64,000 bases of DNA. Origin: Pseudo-nitzschia pungens (lineage: Eukaryota > Bacillariophyta > Bacillariophyceae > Bacillariales > Bacillariaceae). The translations under genes were made by a program, and so were the position numbers. The notes beneath the pieces were generated by a model. That model did not search any database, was not told where the DNA came from, and saw only the letters and a list, made by a program, of their open reading frames with translations. Shown here piece after piece: positions 11,367 through 21,825 of this stretch. Within the stretch, counting starts at the first letter, position 1; each line of letters opens with the position of its first letter. The stretch lies in NCBI GenBank assembly GCA_037355855.1, contig CM074758.1, forward strand, positions 6,049,001 to 6,113,000, read 5' to 3'.

Positions 11367-12503
11367 CTATTTTTGCAACTCTGCAAAAACAAAATCTAAA
11401 CTACCACTAAGGGATCTAACCAAAATCGAAATTGACAATGGTACTAGAGACGCGACAATATACAATCGACAATGGTGGTGGAGACGAGACAACAATCGAC
11501 AATGGTGGAGACCCGACAATACACTCAGTTCATATATCCGACGTTTCGCAAAGTAGTTTACAAACTCAGGGATTCCCCAAATAATTGCATACAACTGCTG
11601 GCTCAGTTCAGCTGGGTTGGCAATATTGTACATCTTATAGCTCAACACCATCTCAATAGTATTGAAGACATACTCAATGGGTCCATCCACTGGATAATAA
11701 GGGGCACGAAACACAAATCGGTGCCCCGCTGCTAGAATTGCATCCAGCGTCAGTGGATTGTGGTGAGCCAGCAAATTGTCCATGATAAAACACTTTCTAT
11801 TTCCTTCTGTCCCTTGTGGCAGCATTTCGAGGATGCTCTCAATAAACGCAGCAAAAGAGATAGCATCTGTCCCTGTTGTATCAAATCTAACCCAGCGACG
11901 TCCCTCAGGACCCCCGCTGATTGCCATCTTGAGCGTATGATTTACACCATGGCCGTAGTTCCCTTGCTGGCGCACTCTCCCGCAAATTGACGCTTTGCCC
12001 ATTCTCCTGTTTGCGTTTTCCAGCTTGATTCCTGCTTCATCCACATCAATCATATCGTCCCTTCGAATGTCCGCAATTCCATACGGATAATTCATTGTCC
12101 AGTATCGGAATCGCTTGTATCGATTTCGAAAAGTGAAGGCTTGATTGGCTGTTGTAGACCCCTTCTTCCTGTTGATTCCAATCGAATTCTCTGCTTCTGT
12201 AATATCCTTCAGGGAATACACCCGCAGGACAGGTAAGTATCTACTGTAGGATCTCCAGAGGAACGCGATACACTCATACCTTGTTGCCTTTGGATAGATC
12301 TTCTGGTATACAGCAAGCAAGAACATTGGGTATCCTCGGATCCCTTCCTTCAGCTTGTTTCCAGTGTGTCTCATTCTAACATTCCTTCCAAACGTTTAGA
12401 TCCTTCTCCTGTAGCATTTGGCAGTTCTGGAATGAGGAAGAGTCTCAATATGATTGATTAATTTTCCTATCTCTGCATATCTCACGACAGTGTGTCTCCT
12501 CAT
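11367..12503 (-). pseudogene. IS630/Tc1-mariner superfamily transposase, one in-frame stop
   Basis: A continuous 335-codon frame starts at AUG 12374. The same frame extends upstream to AUG 12503 through a single TAA at 12396-12398, and the upstream part resembles the DNA-binding N-terminus of this family. Catalytic residues are visible as D in MIDVDEAGIKLE, D in CFIMDNLLAHHN and E in DGPIEYVFNTIE. The C-terminus after RRIYELSVLS is low complexity and arises from repeated cgacaatggtgg-type sequence. The protein would excise and insert DNA at TA sites. It lies between the arms of the long inverted repeat, which may be its termini. Confidence 0.7.
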
Positions 12504-12600
12504 GTCTTCGGAATAGCCATTCCCTCCATTTCTAGGGACAGGGATGTCATTTTCGCCGTATCTAGGTGTTTGGCGAGCAGGCTGGACCTTATTGCTCTTC

Positions 12601-13132
12601 AGGAACGTTATGGAAAATTTTTTTTTGGAAAATTTCCATATTCACTTGCGCGACTATTCTCAAAAATCTCAGGGTCACTAAAACTATACTTTTAATTATG
12701 CCGAGCGACCATAATTAACGGTTTAAAACCGAAATCTTGGTCCTCAACGATTGTCCTCAAAACGTGTCCTCAAAACGTGTCCTCAACGATTTTGTCCTCA
12801 ACAATCTGTTCCTCAACCATTATGTCCTCAACAATTATGTCCTCAACGTTTTGTCCTCAACCTCTATGACTTCAACATTGAGGTTGAGGACAAAACGTTG
12901 AGGACATAATTGTTGAGGACAAAATTGTTGAGGACAGACTGTTGAGGACAAAACCGTTGAGGACAGTTTTTGAGGACAGTTTTGAGGACAGTTTTGAGGA
13001 CAATCGTTGAGGACCAAGATTTCGGTTTTCAACCGTTAAAAACAGACGTTAAAAATTACGTCAATTTTATCGTGCGCCCAACGCGCATGAATATGGAAAT
13101 TTTCTCAAAAAAACTTTTTTCCATAATGTTCC
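12601..13132. repeat. Fold-back element: large palindrome with gtcctcaac repeat arms
   Basis: The left arm is tandem gtcctcaacga-type units and the right arm their complement, centred near 12872 (cctcaacct at 12856-12864, aggttgagg at 12881-12889). The inverted match extends outwards through aaccgaaatcttggtcc/ggaccaagatttcggtt and ggaaaatttccatattca to aggaac (12601) and gttcc (13132). The DNA or RNA could form a hairpin of about 260 bp. No coding role is likely. Confidence 0.75.
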
Positions 13133-13505
13133 AGGGGATTGCCATTCACCATGGTGGTGGAATTGTCGGATTGTCGGATCGTCGGATTCCCGTCGTTGTT
13201 GGTCGAAATCAGGAGCAGTTTGAAAAATTGCTTTCCACGATCAATTTTCCAGCAGAAAAAAGGCTCAGATGCACTCTCGATGCAAGGGTTGCTCTGGACA
13301 AGAAAAATGGGTTCAAAGGAGCTGTTGCAACAGGATTTGGGCAACCACCATGGTCCGGGTCGGAATGAGAATGAGTGGTGTGTTGGTGTGAAAAAAGAAG
13401 AAGACTGGAGCCTACACTAAATTACGTAGAAATTTGTACTACAGAGTTTTTTGGAGTTTACGTCGACACAAAAAAGCTTTTTTTTCTTCTTTTAAAACCG
13501 GGGTT
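13125..13505 (+). repeat. Right arm of the long inverted repeat, with an open frame
   Basis: The plus strand (within 12970-13368) reads VVVGRNQEQFEKLL, then KKNGFKGAVAT and QPPWSG, then stops: the same frame and nearly the same peptide as the left arm. Arms differ at scattered positions, so the duplication is not recent. Confidence 0.55.
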
Positions 13506-14259
13506 TACTATGTTCCAAGTGGCAGAGTGTCAGACGATCTTGGAGTGACTCAAAATAAATTTGTTAATTGGTGATAAGGGGTTTAATGTCCCCAGTATAC
13601 GAAGGGGGTAGGGAATGACCCAGGGGCTTAGATAACGGAATTAACCCCTTTTCAAAGGTTAAATAAAATGACCGTTTTCTGTTTCCAGAAGCATGCAAAC
13701 TCTTCTGTCTCTCTGCCTAGTGGTGCCGAATTCTCGACATGCAGTAGGCTGCTTCTGACCCTGGGTATACAGATCACGAGTAGACTACCGACCGGATATC
13801 TTTTATTGGGGTACTAGCCTCAACAACAAGATAGAGTTTCGTGGCGCATATTCTGCATATCCTATCCACTCTCTGTGGTTTCCAAGTTGCCAAGCTTGGA
13901 AACTTCAGAACCTTTTGGTAATCTGGGTGACTGATGACCCAGAGACAGGAAAGCAAAACACTGAAAGATTCCATAGAATCTTAGACAATAAGTCCCCCCC
14001 CTCGAACACTTCATTTCCCGGAGTCATGGAGAATCATTCACCTGTGTGGGAGTTAATCCGCCAGAAGATAAACATTGAACCGACACTGATGTCCATGCTG
14101 GGAACTGGATCGAAGCGCATTACCCGGAAGCGCCGAAATCGACCTAGGGATTGGGATGGGCTCCCTAGACGCCCAACAAGCGTTGACACTTGTCGTGGGG
14201 GGAATGAGGCCTCCCCCCGAGCCCTTCAGTCCTAAGGAGCCGAAACATCTTGTCTGGCC
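13506..14259 (-). other. 3' part of the DIRS-like element
   Basis: No gene. Sequence downstream of the recombinase stop; a 106-codon plus-strand frame (13915-14235) lacks any recognised feature. Confidence 0.45.
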
Positions 14260-15813
14260 CTAGATCAGGTGGTGGGAGAACCGAACCAAAGTGGGAACTG
14301 AAGCCTTGGCGTCTGAGTATCTTTCCATCATAGACATCCCGGGAAGAAGTCCATTACTTCTGCTGAACTTGCGCCATCGATTATTGGCCTGGATCACGTT
14401 TTCAGGGATCCCTTGGTTTTGGGCTTCTGAGGTAGCTCCGCGCCGGAGGGATCTGTATGTGCTGAACTTTCCTTCAAGAGCGGGCTCTTCCCCTAAGAGG
14501 CTTGGGTGGGACCTGTGGAGCCGATTTAACAAGGATAAAAAGAGGGTGTCCATTTCACTTATGGAAGCTCTTCTCTTGGAGTCCTTTCCTAAGAACATAG
14601 GCCCCGACTTTCTTCCTTGCTTTGTTCGGACTGTCAACAAGCGTTGGAACCACAATTGAATTTTAATTCCTCCCTTTGTCGTGGGGGAGAGGGGCTGCGT
14701 AAAGAATTTTAAGCCTCGTTCCCGCTTAAACGAACCCGAGAGTATCAGTGGGACGTGTCTCTTGTTCCCTGACGCTTCCACTGCTTCCTTCCAATACTTG
14801 AGCATTCCTCCCAGGTCCACGCGATTGATTTCTTCTCCCCGCAATCCACCAAAAAATCCGGCGATGAGGATTCCCGCTGTCGTCGCGCACCTATCGAGAG
14901 CTTCCATGTTCCCCAAATCTCTGTTCCATTCCCTCTCCAGGATCTGTAAGCACCCTAACATGATTTCCTTTGTCACCGGAGAATCCGGAAGCCAAACGTC
15001 TCCCATTCTCCGATGACAACCTATGGAAAAGCGTCTAAACCAAAGTTTGTTGGTGTCTGAACCTGAGATGGTGAGGGAGCTTCCTCCGTCGCTCATGAAG
15101 GAGGCTCCTGTTCCGTCAGGACAGGTGTGTACATAGTTCGAGAAGAAGGACCGAGTCTTCCGTAGTGTCTCAAATTGAATGTGCTTGGCATTCTTCCCGG
15201 TGTCTAAGGATCTAATCAACATCCCACAAGCCACATTGAGCCCCCATGTATCACTTTGTGGAAATGGCCCTCGTGCAGGGAGAGCGCAATGTTTCAGACC
15301 CAGAGTTTCCTGGTGTCCCAAGAATCGCTTGAATTCTCTTAGGTTTGAAGCAATTGTGGACCGTTCTCTGCTCCAAAAACTGTCTAGGGTAGCTCTCCTG
15401 ATGCAAAGTGCCAACAGGTCGTCAGTTTTCAACCCCGTGATCCGACCTCTACCCAGTAGGTTGTGGAAGTGACAGTTTTCACATTGAAAAGGGGTAAGCA
15501 AGTGGTCTCCATCTCTCGCGCACCGAAATCGGTCTTTGTCTTCGGCTTCTATTAGGTGGTCATCCACTAAGGCATCATCGAGCTGTTCCAGGGTTAAGAC
15601 TGGGAATTTGTCATGTATCCCTTCGTGGAAACACTTGGCGTGCCAGGCTCCCCAGCAGATATCATCGCCGTTCCGTCTGCAACCAAAATTTGCGCATACT
15701 ATTCCTGAATGCTCCGGGATCGTTCCACGACAGTGTCCGCATGTCTTCTTTCCACTTCTCCATCCATGAACACCTGCCCGTCTTCCAGGGTCTGTGGGAC
15801 ATTGGGGGAGCAA
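14260..15813 (-). CDS. Tyrosine recombinase with N-terminal zinc-finger-like module (DIRS)
   Basis: About 517 codons. The N-terminus has clustered Cys/His (CGHC, CANFGC, then WGAWHAKCFHEG, FRCARDGDH, QCENCHFHN) like a PHD or treble-clef finger. The C-terminal half has recombinase motifs: R in GGLRGEEINRV, RSLRRGATSEA in place of the usual HxxR box, and the nucleophile Y in MMERYSDAK. It would integrate circular DIRS DNA without TSDs. The frame opens at 15813 right after a TGA and has no AUG for over 200 codons. It overlaps the RT-RNase H frame by about 150 nt in the +1 register, so expression probably needs frameshifting or a non-AUG start. Confidence 0.8.
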   Translation of the reverse strand: MLPQCPTDPGRRAGVHGWRSGKKTCGHCRGTIPEHSGIVCANFGCRRNGDDICWGAWHAKCFHEGIHDKFPVLTLEQLDDALVDDHLIEAEDKDRFRCARDGDHLLTPFQCENCHFHNLLGRGRITGLKTDDLLALCIRRATLDSFWSRERSTIASNLREFKRFLGHQETLGLKHCALPARGPFPQSDTWGLNVACGMLIRSLDTGKNAKHIQFETLRKTRSFFSNYVHTCPDGTGASFMSDGGSSLTISGSDTNKLWFRRFSIGCHRRMGDVWLPDSPVTKEIMLGCLQILEREWNRDLGNMEALDRCATTAGILIAGFFGGLRGEEINRVDLGGMLKYWKEAVEASGNKRHVPLILSGSFKRERGLKFFTQPLSPTTKGGIKIQLWFQRLLTVRTKQGRKSGPMFLGKDSKRRASISEMDTLFLSLLNRLHRSHPSLLGEEPALEGKFSTYRSLRRGATSEAQNQGIPENVIQANNRWRKFSRSNGLLPGMSMMERYSDAKASVPTLVRFSHHLI

Positions 15814-17472
15814 TCAAAGAAACTGTTAGTGGTTCGAACATGTTTTTAGGCCACAATTTGCATCCGTTGGGCAGGGATAGATGCGCGTCAGCAATTTTCA
15901 ACAGTTGTTTTCTCCAAACCCCTGTCATAATAGACGGACACACGAACATATGCCTTGTCCCCGGGAACACATGACAGACTTCGCACAACTGTTCAACTGC
16001 TAGTTTGGCGATGACAGGAGGAGGGGCCCAAATCCAACATCCGGAGGGGTCAGTGAAGACCGAATGAAACCAGTCCTCCACTGTAGCAACCCGCCAATGG
16101 TTCCCTTCCATCCCTGGTCCCCAGCTCAAAATTACGTCCTTAAACTCGGGCAGTCTCTCAAAGACATTCTCATGCAATGGGAGGAACTTAAGAAATTTCT
16201 CCCCAGCCATGACGCCTGAGGTGAAGTCTCCCCGAGAGAGTCCGTCACTACCTTGCCATATCATCCTTTCCCCGGAGATCCAAACAAATCGTACTATGAT
16301 GTCCCCATTCATCTCGAGCTCTCGCAGAAGAAGTACTAACTCGTGAAGAAGTTCCGATTTGGCAGAACCCTTGTACATAGTGCTTTCGGCCACCGCGTTG
16401 TCTGTAAAGACAAAGACTTCTGAGCTTTTAGGGATAAGCCCCTCATGTACCATCCGTTGAATCCGTCGGACCAAGTTGGCAGATTCTCTGAAATTTGAAG
16501 AACTCTTCTTTGAAACTTCTTTGGACCACACTCCATATTCTGCCTTGACTCCCCGGTCCCCAGCTTTCCAACTTGAAGACCCAAACCCGGTTCCTGAGGC
16601 GTCTCCTACAACGTAGGTGGCGTCCTTATGCGCAGGTCTAACTGGAAGCTTGGGGGGCTCGTCGAACGCCGTTAACCGAAGGAGGGCTCGCAAATCACCA
16701 GCCAAACGGGGCACAGGTTTTACCCAAGTAGGAGGTTCCTTCGTCCCAATGGCCTTCACCGGAGACTGTTGGGATTTAGGCAGTGCCCACCCACTATCAT
16801 CTCTGTTCTCCCTCCAAGAGTTCATTGTTAAGTAGATCCCCTTTAAGTAAGGGACCAGAGAAGTGTAAGTCATAGCCACGTATACCAGAAACCCCACAAA
16901 CGACTCCGTAGTTTTGAAATGGATGAGCCCTGGTGGGCGTGGTCCACTCGCTTCCATTCGCTCGTTTAACTCGCCAAAGGAGTCCGGTGTAAACCGATCC
17001 GATAGCCCAATTTGGTGAGCAATCCAACGGACGCGCAGCCGGACTTTCTCCCAACGCTCCTGCGTTACGCCCTTACATACACGATCCTCGTCACTTGTCA
17101 CTGTAGCTCCCGCCCAAGCTCCGGGCCTTTGACTGGGCATTCTTCTTTTTCGTGCTGCGTCTTGGAGGCCTAAATAACTCAGACCCTTCCCCATCTTGCT
17201 GCTGCACTCCCAAGCTATGTCCTCAGTTGGAGCCACGATTCTGACATCGTCGACATATTGAATAACTTCGGCGGCGTTGGTCCCGTCCTTGCGTAGTTTC
17301 TGGACCCAAGGTTTGGATGCATCATAGGTGGAGGTCCCGGGAAGGTTGGTCACCACCTTGTCCCATTGGAAGGGATTTTCTGGGTCCTTAGGGTTTCCCA
17401 AAATGATTCGCTTTGCCCGAAGAGATCCTTGTACAGAATTATACGGAGATGTTTTGAGACCCATGGCGTTTC

Positions 17473-17678
17473 TGCCGTGCACCGAACCAACCCTAAATAA
17501 GGTTAAGGTTTGGATCAGAGCAAGATCGGCGATGAGCTGACTCAGCAGGGCTCGCTGACCACTCGCTCAATGCTCCACGAGAGAGCATCTCCAATAACCT
17601 CACTAATCATGTAATAGCTCACAATTACAATTTGCATATCACTACTATTCTAATCACTAGTAGACCCGGGGTATGGCA
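17473..17678 (+). repeat. 5' LTR of the non-autonomous element
   Basis: 206 bp, TG...CA, followed directly by the palindrome tgattttaaaatca as in gypsy-A and gypsy-B. Confidence 0.88.
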
Positions 17679-19667
17679 TGATTTTAAAATCAAGCTGAGC
17701 GCTGATGACCATGAGCAGAAAGGTACCGATCGATCAAAAAGGACGACGAGACCGAAAGACTGCCAAAAATGGAGGCGCAGAGAAGCAAAAACAGGGAGAA
17801 GGATATCCAGTGTCTGCAGCACAAGGAAGACCGACCCCAGCAACTGTTGGCGCCCAAAGAAGGGAGCAACAGCAGCAACAGAGACACCTAAGTACCTAAA
17901 CAGGACCATGGTCGACAACAGAAATAATCGAAATTATCAAAAAACAAGAAAAATTGACCGATCCAGTGTGACGGCGATTACAAAGCCGGGATGAAACGGA
18001 GCAACGTAAATCCCAGTCGCAGCTAGCACCATTAGATGGAGCAGCAGCAACAACTGAGACACCTAAGGACCTGAACAGGACCAGGGTTGTCAACGTAAGA
18101 CCGTTTCAGGAACAACGGCGAAAAGGAACGCCCGACCCAGTGGGACGGCGACAACAACGCTACGGCGACAACAACGCTACGGCGACAACAACGCTACGGC
18201 GATAATAAATAAACTCCAATCACCATACCAGGTATGGAGCAGTTGCAGCAAGCTCCTTCAGAAGCGGGATGCTGGCAACTCCACACGGCAAAATGACTGA
18301 TCCGATGGGATAGCATGCTGCCGCAAAAAAAAAAAAAATAAAAATAAAAAAATAACAGAAGAACGACGCCGTTCGAAGAGCAACACAGACACGTGAGGAC
18401 CTGAACAGGACCACGGTCGTCAACAAGAAACAACCAAAAATATTGGAAAAAGACCGTTCCAGGAACGGCGACAAAAATGGGATAAAACGGAGGAACGTCA
18501 ATCCCAGTTGCAGCTAGCACCATCAGATGGAGCAGCAGCAACAACAGAGACACCTAAGGACCTCGATAGGTCCATGGTTGACAAAGAAGACGATCGAAAA
18601 TCATAATCGACATCAGAAATAATGGATGACAGAATCGCAATAACGATATTGACAAACGGTACGGCGACAACAGATAACTCCGATCACCGCACTAGGAATG
18701 GAGCAGTTGCAACAAGCCAGAAGTGGGATGCGGGCAACTACGTATGACAACATGACTGATCCACGGTGATAGCATGCTGCCGCGATACAAACGAACAATA
18801 ATAAGAAAGTACCGGACCGCGAAGAGCCACATGCTTTCGTGGAGGCGACGGATGTGGGATGCTACAGACCACTATGAGTTGCACAAGCACCACACGCGCC
18901 GCGAAAACTCTAACAACAGAGCATGACCAAAGGATCCCAACAGGACCACGGTCGACCAAAAACCAATCTACGTGACGGCAACACGAAATTAATCCAACCG
19001 TTCAACACGTAACAAACCGCTTGAACATTGGAACCACCGTTCAACAAAGAACGAATGACGCTACGGCAATCAAGCATTGTGCTTGGAACGCAAAGAGCTA
19101 CATGCTTTCGTGGAGGCGAAGGATGTGGAACACTACCGACCGAGAGTTGTACAAGCTCCACAGGTTTGACAAAACCACTCCTCTCTTCTCTTCATTCTAC
19201 AGAGGAGGATATAGCACACTCCCTGCAGGTGGACACAGCCTAGTCAACGAACTATGGGCTGATTGCAACCTCATCATTCCCATGTGGTGGGTGAGGACTT
19301 CTTTTTTAACAGCCAACAGTGCTGGAACGCGAAGAGCTACATGCTTTCGTGGAGGCGAAGGATGTGGAATACTACAGCCTAAGAGTTGTACAGGAAGCTC
19401 CACAGGTTACACAAAACCACTCCTCTCTTCTTTTCACGCTACAGAGGAGAATACAGAAAACTCCCTGCAGGTGAATAAGGCTGACTCAACCAAGTGTGGA
19501 CTGACATGCCTTTCCTTTACTATTACAACCTCATCATTCCCATGTGGTGGGTGAGGACTTCTAATAACAGCAGTGATACTCCCTAGTCCAGCAGCTCATA
19601 ATTAATGTGACTGTAACGATTGGAAAGGGATTGATTGAACCAATAGTGACATTCCCATGGAGGCGTA
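17679..19667 (+). other. Internal region of the non-autonomous element: repeats, no gene
   Basis: The leader (17679-17960) matches the gypsy-A/B leader (cctaagtacc..ggaccatggtcgac). After that come diverged direct repeats: about 18000-18115 again at 18480-18590, and a block containing agctacatgctttcgtggag near 18826, 19096 and 19337. A 177-codon plus frame (19021-19554) is made of these repeats and has no recognised domain. Confidence 0.6.
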
Positions 19668-19838
19668 TGCCGTGCACCGAACCAACCCTAAATAAGGTTA
19701 AGGTTTGGATCAGAGCAAGATCGGCGATGAGCTGACTCAGCAGGGCTCGCTGACCACTCGCTCAATGCTCCACGAGAGAGCATCTCCAATAACCTCACTA
19801 ATCATGTAATAGCTCACAATTACAATTTGCATATCACT
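19668..19838 (+). repeat. 3' LTR of the non-autonomous element, truncated
   Basis: Identical to 17473-17643, then breaks into DIRS RT sequence at cccctgcgacc. Confidence 0.85.
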
Positions 19839-21816
19839 CCCCTGCGACCACTACCTTTCCTTCTTCCAAGAACTCTGGAAAGACCTGCGTGAGGTCCACC
19901 CCACAATACTTCCGGAGATCAGGGTGTAGAGGGAAGTTCAGGAATTGCTCCCCGTAGTCATTGTCCGCAAGCCAGGCCCCAGCCACAATCCACCTCACCA
20001 TGCTATCAACAGTGGGGAGGGCAAACCATGGCCCATATAGGGCTTCGTTGAGTCCTGACTTGGATCCATCATACACCATTCTGATGTCAGTGTCTCCTTT
20101 CGGGACGTGGAACATAAACATCATGGCTTCCACCAGCTCAAGATCCACCAAGTCAATATACCCCTTTTGGATTACGTTATCTAATTTAGCTTTGACCATA
20201 TCCCTCGTCTCCGGAGAATCATAAGGAGGTTGCCTATCTTGGTTCTGAGGGGGGTCTTGGTCGAACATTGGCGCCAATCCAATCCGGACAGTTTCTTGGT
20301 AGTCCTCCGGCCACCTCCAAAAGAAGATGGCAGAACCATTGTCCCATGCCCACCAAGATGCTTCCGCTGCTTTCTTCACTGCCTTAGTCCCGTCCCTCCA
20401 GATCCTGTCCGAATGTTCACGATGCTTCCCCACTTCCTCAAACCACTTCTCAAAGCTCCTCTTGACACAGTTTTTCCAATACTTGAGGCTTCCCTTTCTA
20501 ATCCGCCGCAGAGCCCACTTAATTCTGAAGAGCAATACATCATTGTCGAGCTTCCAATTATACTTGTCCACCAAACCACGAATTATGCGCGAGTCCCATA
20601 AATGGACCGGTACGGCGGCGTTGTCAGCCTTAGTTGCTTTGTCTGTGGCGGCGCCGGCCTCCCCGATGTGTCCGTTAAGGCATTGACCGGTTTCCCGTTC
20701 CGCGTTTATTCCCGCTTCGATTAGTTGCAAGGGTTGAATTTCCTTCTCTTTGATCTCTCGCGTGACCGCGGCCTCGTAGTTGAGGTGTACTTTTGGAGGG
20801 AGGGAAACGGCTCTAGCTCTCTTAGTTGACAACCCGCCTACCTCGCTGGCCGTTCGCTTCTGCCCGTTGGGCCCTTCCTCCGGGGTTAGGAACCATAAGG
20901 CCCCTACGTACGCCTTCCCCGGGATATCAGAGGCATATATGAATTCAATCTCACCGTCACTTAGAAGGCTCGCCCGACTCCCGGGTATGTCCAAGACGTT
21001 GGCTTTCTCCTTAACAGACAGACTCCGGGTCACCCATACGTCTTTGAGAAATAGATGTGGGACGGTAACGTTCTGGAAACGCTTTCTCCATCGGAGTAGG
21101 CCCGTGTAGGAGTTGAAAGCGCCTTCTGGAGGCGCTGCCACGCGCTTCCCACCCGCCTCTCTGCACGATATTACGTGTGCAAGGGACGCTTTGAGAGCTG
21201 GCGGCTGCTTGAAAATCGCGCACGACTCGCTGTCGGGGCATGCCCACTCGAAAGTGAAACGCCCGTCTGTTACGCCCCCCGAGTCTTTGTGGGTTATGGC
21301 GACAGAGCCTGGGCGCCACCCATCTGGGATTGAGTATATACTAGGCGTTAACTTCCTTTTCTTTCGGCGCCGGGATTCCCCCCCGGTCCCGCGAACGCTC
21401 TGGTGAGCTTTGGGCGCCTTGATTATCAATCGAGTGACCGTTGAGTTCCACACACTGGGTGGGACCAATTCCCATCCTCCTTGAACCAGTAGGATATCAA
21501 CCTCGGGTAAAGGGCTTGGAAGGTTATTAGGGTGAAAGACCGTTGGATCCCCTGGGAGTCGAGCGGGAATGTCCGAAGGGCATATTACCCACTGGGTCGT
21601 AGCTAAACTTCCGACATACCAAACCCATGTAATCAGTGAGGCCCCCACAATCCCCAGGCGTGTGTCTCCTTTGTTAACGACCACCGCCCCCTGTCCAGAA
21701 ATCAGAGACTCTAAGTTGAGGGGTTCCCGGGCGCTATCCGGCGTTCCAGCGGAGCTCTGTGGAGCTTTCTTCCGTGAGTCCAGCACCTCCTTTGTGCTTG
21801 GAGGGCTATCTCGCGC

Positions 21817-21825
21817 TACTAGTCA
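21817..21825 (-). promoter_or_regulatory. Candidate stop-codon readthrough site UGA CUA GUA
   Basis: ORF1 ends in UGA followed by CUAG, and the downstream RT frame is the same frame with no further stop. UGA CUAG is the established leaky context in alphaviruses and in some animal mRNAs. Use here is inferred. Confidence 0.6.

Larger units (their letters stand above)
9952..13505. mobile_element. Long-inverted-repeat unit around an IS630-like transposase
   Basis: About 380 bp at 9952-10340 returns inverted at 13125-13505 with scattered substitutions. The IS630-like transposase pseudogene (11367-12503) and a fold-back lie between. It could be a DNA transposon with long terminal inverted repeats, or two inverted copies of another repeat flanking unrelated insertions. 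No TSD was identified. Confidence 0.45.
17473..19838 (+). mobile_element. Non-autonomous LTR element (TRIM/LARD-like) of the gypsy-A/B family
   Basis: The 5' LTR 17473-17678 and the truncated 3' LTR 19668-19838 are identical over the shared 171 bp. The LTR starts TGCCGTGCACC and the 5' copy ends GGTATGGCA, like gypsy-A and gypsy-B. The last ~60 bp of the LTR and the adjoining leader closely match gypsy-A (39025-39110). No gag or pol is present. It interrupts the DIRS RT; the 3' LTR lacks its last ~35-39 bp at the junction, so no TSD is visible. Confidence 0.85.
15662..21822 (-). pseudogene. DIRS reverse transcriptase-RNase H, split by an LTR element
   Basis: Part one is 21822-19834 and part two 17472-15662. 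Part one includes the RT fingers and the motif A region (DYGEQFLNFPLHPDL, GVDLTQ). Part two resumes with motif B (RNAMGLKTSPYNS) and motif C (YVDDVRIV), then RNase H (GDASGTGFGSS; RESANL; FTDNAVAEST; WISGERMIWQGSDGLSRGD) and a C-terminal domain typical of these elements. The split falls between motifs A and B; a few codons look lost at the junction. It follows ORF1 in the same frame after one UGA, so it is probably made by readthrough; the previously apparent start at 21786 is a GTG, not an AUG. The frame is otherwise open. Confidence 0.85.

Noticed and set aside
12835..13032. 65-codon ORF with CPQ repeats
   Set aside because: Made entirely by the gtcctcaac fold-back repeats.
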